From positions 1-15,121 of the forward strand of contig JAEWXO010000078.1 of the NCBI GenBank assembly GCA_023458875.1: DNA of 15,121 bases, in the 5' to 3' direction. Origin of the DNA: Bacillota bacterium (GTDB lineage: Bacteria; Bacillota; Clostridia; Oscillospirales; Ruminococcaceae). This document shows positions 1 to 6,269 of the stretch, piece after piece. The translations under genes were made by a program, and so were the position numbers. Each line of letters opens with the position of its first letter. Position 1 is the stretch's first letter. Under the pieces are notes generated by a model. The model did not search any database. It worked only from the letters and a program-made list of their open reading frames with translations, and was not told the DNA's origin.

Positions 1-1400
1 AGGCAGTACAGACAGGACCGGAACCAAAAGCAGCGGTTACACAGCCGGAAGCAGAAGTGAAGTTTCAGTCAGTAAATCCGGAGGAAAAAGCAAATCCAAA
101 GGCAGTACAGACAGGACCGGAACCAAAAGCATCGATTACACAGCCGGAAGCAGAAGTGAAGTTTCAGTCAGTAAATCCGGAGGAAAAAGCAAATCCAAAG
201 GCAGTACAGACAGAACCGGAACCAAAAGCACCGGTTACACAGCCAGAAGCAGAAGTAAACTTCCAGTCAGTATATACTGAAGCAAAGGAAATCCCACAGG
301 CAGTACAGACAGAACCGGGAACAAAAGCACTGATTACACCGCAAGATGCAGTTCCGGAATCACAGATACATTTAAATCCGCAAAACGATATAAAAGCTGA
401 AGAAGTTCAGATAAATGAAAATACAAAAGCTATAAAATCACAGCCTGATGTAGTTAATAATAACTCTGAGTTCAGTCAATCTGATATCCAGATAACAAAC
501 AACTTAAATAATAATTCAGAAAAATATCAGAATGAAAGCCTTCAGTCAGATTATAAACCGTTTTCAGACAATAATGTATCAGATACTGACAGTCAGATAA
601 TTTATTCATCCCAGGTTCAGAATAATGAACAATCAGAGAAAATTTTACTAAACCACGATAACGCGGGTTTATCATCAGATAATTTCCAGCTGCATTTTCG
701 TAATGAGCAAAAAACTTTTGCCCCGGAAAATAACAGTGACAGAAGCAATGAACATACAGATTCTGAAAATGATTTTATCGGTATGAAAACAGCCGTTAAA
801 CAAACAGATGAAGTAAAGGAAAATCCGTCTTCAAGGCCTGAAGAGTTATCAGCTTTCGAAACAATAATGCAGAACGCGGTAACGCTTAATTCATTGGATT
901 TTGCAAGAGCATCGAACATTACAATGGATGACACGGTGATGGAGCAGGAAATATCTTCACAGACATTTTATGCACTTGATGACGGAATTATAAATGACAA
1001 AAAGGAATTTGTAATAAAGCTTTCTCCTGATGGACTTGGGGATATAACTGTTAAGCTTATTAAATCAGATGATGCTGTTCTTGTTAAAATGATAGCTTCA
1101 AATGAGAAAACCGCACAGCTGCTTAACCGAGATATTGGTATACTCCATAATATGTTGAGTTCGCATAACGCTGAAATCCAGCCGGTAATATATCAGAAGC
1201 CTGATGACAACGGCAACATGTATCACTCCGGTCAGAAATTTTCATATAATCAGGATTTCCAGAAGGATCATGAGAATTCCCATAGACACTGGCATTCAGG
1301 CAGACATGATTATATGACAGATATTAATGCGGATGAAGATCCGGTACTTGAAATAATGCCGTCAATAATAGGCAATACTATACTCAACAGATATATATAA
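1..1400 (+). CDS. fliK: Flagellar hook-length control protein FliK, 5' end outside window
   Basis: FliK is the secreted ruler that measures hook length and signals FlhB to change export specificity. The reading frame is open from base 3, and the GTG at 57 lies inside a repeat, so it is not the start; the true start is upstream of the window. The visible part begins with three 33-residue repeats rich in Q, P, E and K and a fourth partial one. A long Asn/Ser/Gln/Asp-rich, probably unstructured region follows to about base 960. The C-terminal Flg_hook-type domain lies at about 1008-1200, with the pattern F-x-I-K-L-x-P-x-G-L-G-D-I-x-V, then alternating hydrophobic residues and a final amphipathic helix. 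A polar, His-rich tail ends the protein. Position directly before flgD and flgE fits fliK. The family call rests on the C-terminal domain plus context; the N-terminal part has no sequence conservation to check. Confidence 0.9.
   Translation, partial: AVQTGPEPKAAVTQPEAEVKFQSVNPEEKANPKAVQTGPEPKASITQPEAEVKFQSVNPEEKANPKAVQTEPEPKAPVTQPEAEVNFQSVYTEAKEIPQAVQTEPGTKALITPQDAVPESQIHLNPQNDIKAEEVQINENTKAIKSQPDVVNNNSEFSQSDIQITNNLNNNSEKYQNESLQSDYKPFSDNNVSDTDSQIIYSSQVQNNEQSEKILLNHDNAGLSSDNFQLHFRNEQKTFAPENNSDRSNEHTDSENDFIGMKTAVKQTDEVKENPSSRPEELSAFETIMQNAVTLNSLDFARASNITMDDTVMEQEISSQTFYALDDGIINDKKEFVIKLSPDGLGDITVKLIKSDDAVLVKMIASNEKTAQLLNRDIGILHNMLSSHNAEIQPVIYQKPDDNGNMYHSGQKFSYNQDFQKDHENSHRHWHSGRHDYMTDINADEDPVLEIMPSIIGNTILNRYI
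3..347 (+). repeat. 99-bp in-frame tandem repeat in fliK (three units plus a partial fourth)
   Basis: Units run 3-101, 102-200 and 201-299, with a decayed partial unit from 300 to about 347. Each encodes 33 residues beginning AVQT and containing TQPEAEV and FQSVNPEEKANPK or variants. Units 1 and 2 differ at only two bases by my reading (near 32-35 versus 131-134). Unit 3 keeps its first half but differs at roughly 16 positions, mostly in the second half. The array runs off the left edge, so the copy number is unknown. The period is a multiple of three, so gain or loss of a unit keeps the frame. Confidence 0.95.
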
Positions 1401-1439
1401 CAATTATTCAGGTTATAAAACGCAGAACGGAGGGTTATT

Positions 1440-2003
1440 ATGCCGGTTAGTAATATTAATTCAGGCAATGACAGAAATTACACAGATTTAATTAATTCAG
1501 CCGGAAAGGAACCTGTTGAAAATCTTTCAAAGAAATATGGAATAACATATGCTAAGGAAGATAGCGGTTCACTTTCAGTTCAGGACTTTTTTACGCTGAT
1601 GATTACTCAGCTTACAAATCAGAACTTTATGGAGCCGACGAGTGACACAGAATATATGGCACAGCTTACACAATATTCGTCATTACAGGCAATGCAGGAA
1701 ATGACAAAATATACACAGCAGAATTATGCAATGTCCCTGATAGGCAAAGAAGTAACAGCATTCAAATACAGCAACGGTAATCAGATAAATGAAACAGGAC
1801 CTGTGCAAAAGCTTATGATAAAAGACGGTGAATACGAGGTTCAGGTAAATGACAAAACATTTAAGCTGTCACAGATTCAGGCAGTAGGAAATTCACTCAG
1901 CTCTTCAGATGTAAGTCCGGTAACAGATGACTCACAGAATGGAACACTTAATTTGCAGTCAATCTTTGGCAATAATACAACTCTGACAGATGCACTGGGC
2001 TGA
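1440..2003 (+). CDS. flgD: Flagellar hook-capping (hook assembly scaffold) protein FlgD
   Basis: FlgD sits at the tip of the growing hook and is needed for FlgE to polymerise; it is exported and later discarded. The 187-residue product carries the conserved FlgD N-terminal region at about residues 46-86: F-F-x-L-M-I-T-Q-L-T-N-Q-N-F-x-E-P, followed by E-Y-M-A-Q-L-T-Q-Y-S-S-L-Q-A-M. Polar sequence precedes it, as expected for an export signal region. The C-terminal part has a short beta-rich stretch around residues 125-150. It is shorter than the roughly 230-residue enterobacterial FlgD, as is common in Bacillota. The ATG at 1440 has a GGAGGG ribosome binding site ending about 7 bases upstream. 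It lies 39 bases after fliK and before the hook gene. Confidence 0.95.
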   Translation: MPVSNINSGNDRNYTDLINSAGKEPVENLSKKYGITYAKEDSGSLSVQDFFTLMITQLTNQNFMEPTSDTEYMAQLTQYSSLQAMQEMTKYTQQNYAMSLIGKEVTAFKYSNGNQINETGPVQKLMIKDGEYEVQVNDKTFKLSQIQAVGNSLSSSDVSPVTDDSQNGTLNLQSIFGNNTTLTDALG

Positions 2004-2056
2004 TGAATAAGAAAATTAAATTTTAATGACAATACAGCAAAAGGGGGGTTGTTAGA

Positions 2057-2476
2057 ATGGATGATTTTTTAACTTTAAGACGTTTAAGTACGCCTATAAC
2101 AACAGGTGTTCCCCAGACAATACCAACAGAGCATACTCAGAAGGTAGATGTTCCTAAAGAATCCTTTAAGGATATTCTGGACGCACAGCTTAATGCTAAG
2201 AGAAAGGATGAAATTGATTCATCAGGGGTAAACTTTTCAAAGCATGCAATGAATCGTGTAGCAGAACGAAATATAGATTTATCACATGAAAATCTTGTAC
2301 GTCTCAACGAAGGAATAAAGCTTGCAGGGGAAAAAGGACTTGATGACACACTTATTCTGATTGATTCAGCAGCATATATCGTAAGTGTTAAAAACAACAT
2401 GGTTATTACCACTGTAGCAAATGAAGAGCTTCAGGGTAATGTATTCACAAACATTGATGGTACTGTTATAATGTAG
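2057..2476 (+). CDS. Flagellar operon protein of the TIGR02530 (flg_new) type, function unknown
   Basis: This 139-residue soluble protein resembles the small conserved protein found beside flgD and flgE in many Clostridia and Bacilli (TIGR02530-type). Residues 1-50 are polar. The recognisable core at about residues 55-120 has F-S-K-H-A-M-N-R-V-A-E-R-N-I, then L-x-R-L-N-E-G-I-x-L-A-x-x-K-G, a hydrophobic D-x-x-Y-I-V-S-V strand and a V-I-T-T-V strand. It has no signal peptide or membrane segment. Its role is not established to my knowledge; location between cap and hook genes suggests hook assembly, as inference. The ATG at 2057 follows a six-G run at 2043-2048. Confidence 0.85.
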   Translation: MDDFLTLRRLSTPITTGVPQTIPTEHTQKVDVPKESFKDILDAQLNAKRKDEIDSSGVNFSKHAMNRVAERNIDLSHENLVRLNEGIKLAGEKGLDDTLILIDSAAYIVSVKNNMVITTVANEELQGNVFTNIDGTVIM

Positions 2477-2501
2477 CCGGACCTTTTAAAGGAAGCTACT
2501 A

Positions 2502-2529
2502 CCGGAGTCTGAATGACAGAAGACTCCGG
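2502..2529 (+). other. Intercistronic RNA hairpin ahead of flgE
   Basis: A perfect 9-bp inverted repeat, CCGGAGTCT (2502-2510) and AGACTCCGG (2521-2529), encloses a 10-base loop. It ends about 17 bases before the flgE ribosome binding site. The following bases are A-rich (AACAGTATAAAAATTTTA), not a T run, so it does not look like a complete intrinsic terminator. A role in 5'-end protection or processing of the flgE message is inference. Confidence 0.6.
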
Positions 2530-2561
2530 AACAGTATAAAAATTTTAGGGGGTTATTTATT

Positions 2562-4175
2562 ATGTTAAGATCATTATTTTCAGGAATCGCAGGACTAAAA
2601 ACTCAGCAGACAAAAATGGACGTTATAGGTAATAATATATCAAATGTAAGTACATACGGATATAAATCATCACGTGCAACATTTAAGGATGTTTATTACC
2701 AGACATCAGCAACAGCAACAGCAGCAAACGGAAATACAGGTGGTACAAACGCTGTACAGATAGGATACGGAAATACTCTCGGAAGTATTGATGTAAATAC
2801 AGCAACATCAGCGATGTCATCAACAGGATACAGTCTTGACGTTGCGATTGCAGGTGAAGGTTATCTCCAGGTAATGAATCCGGAGGGTAAGATATTCTAT
2901 ACAAAAGCCGGTATGCTCGATATTGATGCCGACGGAAATCTTGTAGATATAAACGGAAACTTTATTCTTGGTGTGTCAGGGGACACAACCCAGGACCCTT
3001 CATCAAACAAAATTCAGGTAAACCTTCCTTATCTTGATCCTGCAGCAGCAAAGGCTACAGATACAATTAACGATATCGGATATTCAATAACAGCTACAAA
3101 CCCAACAGAACAATCAAACGTAAGCATCACATTTGTTTCAAGTGACTCTCTTCCTATCGGACAGCCTATGTCCGCTAAAGTATCAGGTTCATCAATAGTA
3201 GTCACATTAAATGCCAGGGAAACGTTCGCAGGCGGTGCAAATGGCCTGGATGAATTTAATCAGATGATGAATGAGGCAATAACAGCTGCTAACGGGGGCG
3301 TTGAGCATCCGGCAGGTGCATTTACACTTGATATGGATGACATTTCTGTTTTTAAAAACGGTATAACAGGTGCTGCTATAGTAAGTACAAATTTCGGATA
3401 CAATTCAGGTAGTGTTAAAGTACCTTCAGACCTTAAGTCACTCTTTGATATAAAAGGCGTAAATGACGGATTCAGTGGTGATTCAACTACAAATAATATG
3501 GATGTTGAATATGATACAACAGCAAAAGTTCTTACAATCACAATGGGCGACTATACAGCAACTGTAACCGAAAGTCAGCTTGCTTCAGCAGGTACAGTTC
3601 TTATGACAAGAAATCCTAATACTGACAGAACAGATTCATTTGTAATGTCTTATCCTAGTCTTACAACACTTAGGGCAAATATTTTATCAGGAACAGATAC
3701 ATATAATTCTACTTCAGGTGACGGAACTATGGCACCTAGTAGTCCGACAGGAAGTCTTGGATTAGGCGCAACTCCGTTTAAGCTTAAAGGAGGAACTGCA
3801 GGCGGCGAACAGACTGTAGCGAACCTTACAAGTATTTCTATATCAGATGACGGTTCTATTACAGGTACTCATGAAATATACGGACTTATTGAACTCGGAC
3901 GTATTGACCTTGCTACTTTCACAAATCCTGCAGGTCTTGCAAAGGTTGGAAATACTTATTTTGAAACAACACTTAACTCAGGTGATCCTATAATTACAAA
4001 GCCGGGATCAAGCGGAACAGGTGCACTTGTTGCATCAACACTCGAATCTTCAAACGTTGATCTTTCAAATGAATTTTCTGATATGATCATGACACAGAGA
4101 GGATTCCAGGCATCATCACGTGTTATAACAGTATCGGATTCAATGCTTGAAGAATTGATTAATCTTAAGAGATAA
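2562..4175 (+). CDS. flgE: Flagellar hook protein FlgE
   Basis: FlgE polymerises outside the cell into the curved hook joining rod and filament. The N-terminus has the rod/hook family signature: M-L-R-S-L-F-S-G-I-A-G-L, then V-I-G-N-N-I-S-N-V and G-Y-K (residues about 1-36). The C-terminus has the matching helix with S-N-V-D-L-S-N-E-F-S-D-M-I and Q-R-G-F-Q-A-S-S-R. The YSLDVAIAGEGYLQV segment near residue 90 is also typical. At 537 residues it is much longer than the 264-residue Bacillus or roughly 400-residue enteric proteins. The excess is a Ser/Thr/Gly-rich, beta-strand-rich central region, about residues 165-400. I find no cysteine, so the cysteine-dependent lysinoalanine crosslink known from Treponema hooks is not possible here. 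The start follows AGGGGG at 2547-2552. A hairpin precedes the gene and a terminator-like hairpin follows it. Confidence 0.96.
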   Translation: MLRSLFSGIAGLKTQQTKMDVIGNNISNVSTYGYKSSRATFKDVYYQTSATATAANGNTGGTNAVQIGYGNTLGSIDVNTATSAMSSTGYSLDVAIAGEGYLQVMNPEGKIFYTKAGMLDIDADGNLVDINGNFILGVSGDTTQDPSSNKIQVNLPYLDPAAAKATDTINDIGYSITATNPTEQSNVSITFVSSDSLPIGQPMSAKVSGSSIVVTLNARETFAGGANGLDEFNQMMNEAITAANGGVEHPAGAFTLDMDDISVFKNGITGAAIVSTNFGYNSGSVKVPSDLKSLFDIKGVNDGFSGDSTTNNMDVEYDTTAKVLTITMGDYTATVTESQLASAGTVLMTRNPNTDRTDSFVMSYPSLTTLRANILSGTDTYNSTSGDGTMAPSSPTGSLGLGATPFKLKGGTAGGEQTVANLTSISISDDGSITGTHEIYGLIELGRIDLATFTNPAGLAKVGNTYFETTLNSGDPIITKPGSSGTGALVASTLESSNVDLSNEFSDMIMTQRGFQASSRVITVSDSMLEELINLKR

Positions 4176-4193
4176 TCCGAATAATTAGTAAAA

Positions 4194-4243
4194 GAGAAGC
4201 GGTTATGCCGTTTGTTTATGGATTACCGCTTCTCATTTTTATT
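4194..4243 (+). terminator. Intrinsic terminator-like hairpin after flgE
   Basis: A perfect 10-bp inverted repeat, GAGAAGCGGT (4194-4203) and ACCGCTTCTC (4225-4234), encloses a 21-base loop. It is followed by ATTTTTATT (4235-4243), so the transcript would end in a U-rich run. It starts 18 bases after the flgE stop. The next flagellar gene lies only 32 bases further on, with no convincing promoter between, so partial termination inside the operon is more likely than a true operon end (inference). Confidence 0.7.
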
Positions 4244-4275
4244 ATAAAAAGACGATTAAATATAGGGGTGTCATT

Positions 4276-4479
4276 ATGATAACACTAACCAAGCTTAACG
4301 GAACAAAATTTGTTCTTAATTGTGATCTTATTGAAACCATACAGGAAAATCCGGATACAACCATAAGACTTTCAAATGGCAATATTTATATTGTCGCAGA
4401 ACCATCGGATACGGTAGTAGGGCTGACAGCGGAATTCAGAAGTAAAATATTTTCTGATGCTCTTAAATCAAGTAGATAA
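4276..4479 (+). CDS. flbD: FlbD/SwrD family flagellar protein
   Basis: This 67-residue protein matches the FlbD family, called SwrD in Bacillus subtilis, where it is needed for full motor power and swarming. Recognisable features are the start M-I-x-L-T-K-L-N-G, the internal L-N-x-D-L-I-E-x-I-x-x-x-P-D-T-x-I and the L-x-N-G-x-x-Y-x-V segment. The C-terminus is a charged helix. It is soluble, without signal peptide or transmembrane segment. Its place directly after flgE and before motAB matches its usual neighbourhood and fits a role in torque. The ATG at 4276 follows a GGGG site at 4264-4267. Confidence 0.9.
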   Translation: MITLTKLNGTKFVLNCDLIETIQENPDTTIRLSNGNIYIVAEPSDTVVGLTAEFRSKIFSDALKSSR

Positions 4480-4518
4480 CCGCATAAAATTAAGTAATTA
4501 ACAGGGGAGATTTATGTT

Positions 4519-5349
4519 ATGGATTTATTGTCGTTATTAGGTTGGATACTTGCTGCCGCATTTATTTCGATAAGTATTATGTTGGGTAAGAATCCGGAAA
4601 CAGGTAATTATATGCTTGCCATTAAACAATTTATTGGTTTTATTGACCCTGGTTCAATAATGATCGTTGTGGGTGGTACGATTTCTTCACTTATGGTCTC
4701 ATTTCCACTAAGCGACTTTGCCAAAATACCTAAGCATTTGAAAATAGTGATATTTCCTTCAAAATATAATCCTATAGAATACATTGAACAGATAACTACT
4801 TTTGCAAAAGAAGCACGAATAAACGGTTTGCTTGCACTTGAAGACAAGCTCAATCAGGTAAATGATCCGTTTCTGAAAAATTCACTTCTTCTGGTTGTTG
4901 ACTCTGTTGAACCGGAAAAGGTAAAGGAGCTTTTAAATAATGAGCTTGATTATCTTGATGAAAGGCATGCACAGGGTTTGTCATTATATCTGAAGGCATC
5001 AGATTATGCTCCTGCTTTCGGAATGATAGGAACACTTGTAGGACTTATTAATCTGCTTGCCAATCTGCAGGATAGTGATTCACTTGCAGCAAATATGTCT
5101 GTTGCTCTTGTTACAACCTTTTATGGTGTTATCATGGCAAATGTAATATTTAAGCCTATTGCGAGCAAACTGAAGAAAAGACATGAAGAGGAATATCTAT
5201 GCAAAATGATAATCAGCGAAGGTGTTCAGTCAATACAGGATGGTGATAATCCGACGTTTATTCAGGATAAGCTTATGCGGCTACTTCCTACATCATACAC
5301 AGATAATGCAGCAGGAGGTAATTCAAAGGGAAAATCCAAAAAGAAATGA
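4519..5349 (+). CDS. motA: Flagellar motor stator protein MotA
   Basis: MotA is the stator membrane subunit that rotates around MotB as ions pass, pushing on FliG. The 276-residue product has four hydrophobic segments, about residues 3-22, 43-60, 163-183 and 193-211. A large cytoplasmic loop lies between the second and third. The loop segment A-R-I-N-G-L-L-A-L-E contains Arg100 and Glu108, which correspond to the enteric Arg90 and Glu98 that contact FliG. Pro165 (in S-D-Y-A-P-A-F-G) and Pro213 (in F-K-P-I-A) match the conserved functional prolines. The C-terminus is a Lys-rich cytoplasmic tail. The ATG at 4519 follows GGGGA at 4504-4508. An earlier ATG at 4514 is out of frame. Whether the stator uses protons or sodium cannot be settled from this sequence by eye. 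Confidence 0.96.
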   Translation: MDLLSLLGWILAAAFISISIMLGKNPETGNYMLAIKQFIGFIDPGSIMIVVGGTISSLMVSFPLSDFAKIPKHLKIVIFPSKYNPIEYIEQITTFAKEARINGLLALEDKLNQVNDPFLKNSLLLVVDSVEPEKVKELLNNELDYLDERHAQGLSLYLKASDYAPAFGMIGTLVGLINLLANLQDSDSLAANMSVALVTTFYGVIMANVIFKPIASKLKKRHEEEYLCKMIISEGVQSIQDGDNPTFIQDKLMRLLPTSYTDNAAGGNSKGKSKKK

Positions 5350-5387
5350 CAGATCGCTTTATGATATTAATTTGAGGGGGTGTAGTT

Positions 5388-6248
5388 ATGGCAAGAAAAC
5401 AGCGTGAAGAGGAAAACGGCGGAAACTGGATGGATACATATGGGGATATGGTTACGCTTCTGCTTACATTTTTCGTAATGCTATATAGTATGTCATCAGT
5501 AGAGCAGGAAAAGTGGGTAGAGCTCGTATCTGCATTCAGGGTACAGGGTGGCGAAAAGGTAGAGACTATTGTATTTGTACAGAATGATGAGGCAGATGAC
5601 ACAGCAGGGAGCGGGATAAATCTCGGAACCCACGAATCTGATGATCCGACCGAGGGGGATATTTATAATTCGGCTATTGATCAGTTATATGATAAGATAA
5701 AATCATATATTGACGAAAATGATATGACAAACAGTATTCTGCTTGAGAAGTCAACCGGTTCCGGAACAGGAGATGGTGATTCGGATAATATAGCGCCTAA
5801 CATATCAATACAGTTTAAGGATAATGTCTTATTTGAACCGGATAAGTCTATAATCAGAGAGGACAGCTATCCCGTTCTTCAGTTTCTGGGCGACTGTCTG
5901 GCAGGTGTCAAGGATGATATTTCAATGATACTTATAAAGGGACATACCGCTATAAGTCCGACATCACCTGTTGATTCGCGTTTACTTTCATCAGAGCGTG
6001 CCAGCACTATATCCAATTTCTTTGAACGTAATTCAAGAATGCCTTCCACCATACTTCGTCCGTTTGGAATGGGAAGCGATTATCCGATTGCATCAAATGA
6101 TACAGAAGAAGGACGTGCTTTAAATAGACGTGTTGAAATAGTAATAATCAATAAAAAAAGTGACCTTGGAAAAAGTTCGGAATTTTTAAATGCTCTTGGA
6201 GCATCATTTGATACATCTTCAGGGGATATAACGGATATTGTTAAATGA
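5388..6248 (+). CDS. motB: Flagellar motor stator protein MotB
   Basis: MotB anchors the stator to peptidoglycan and carries the ion-binding aspartate. The 286-residue product starts with a short charged cytoplasmic segment, then one transmembrane helix with W-M-D-T-Y-G-D-M-V-T-L-L-L-T-F-F. Asp20 in this motif is the expected ion-binding residue. A variable linker (about residues 60-135) leads to an OmpA-like peptidoglycan-binding domain at about residues 137-255. That domain has G-H-T, L-S-S-E-R-A and the closing G-R-A-L-N-R-R-V-E-I motif. The start follows a GAGGGGG site and lies 38 bases after motA, so the pair is surely cotranscribed. Confidence 0.96.
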   Translation: MARKQREEENGGNWMDTYGDMVTLLLTFFVMLYSMSSVEQEKWVELVSAFRVQGGEKVETIVFVQNDEADDTAGSGINLGTHESDDPTEGDIYNSAIDQLYDKIKSYIDENDMTNSILLEKSTGSGTGDGDSDNIAPNISIQFKDNVLFEPDKSIIREDSYPVLQFLGDCLAGVKDDISMILIKGHTAISPTSPVDSRLLSSERASTISNFFERNSRMPSTILRPFGMGSDYPIASNDTEEGRALNRRVEIVIINKKSDLGKSSEFLNALGASFDTSSGDITDIVK

Positions 6249-6269
6249 TTTTGAGAAGAGGGTTTGCTA

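Noticed and set aside
57..59. GTG as the start codon of fliK.
   Set aside because: It lies inside a tandem repeat unit, lacks a ribosome binding site, and the frame is open to the left edge with the same repeat sequence.
1..347. CRISPR array or non-coding satellite.
   Set aside because: The repeats are directly adjacent without spacers, in frame, and translate to a regular 33-residue peptide within fliK.
472..934. Reverse-strand open frames, here and throughout the window.
   Set aside because: They lie opposite well-recognised flagellar genes, lack family motifs and ribosome sites, and look like by-products of the forward codon bias.
2502..2529. Hairpin before flgE as a full transcription terminator.
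   Set aside because: No T-run follows the stem, and the hook gene downstream has no clear promoter of its own.
6264..6266. TTG start for fliY, and longer upstream starts for fliP (8008), fliQ (8871), fliR (9097), flhB (9958) and sigD (13182).
   Set aside because: In each case a well-spaced ribosome binding site points to a later start, and the shorter product agrees better with family length or N-terminal motifs. Several of the earlier codons lie within or against that binding site.
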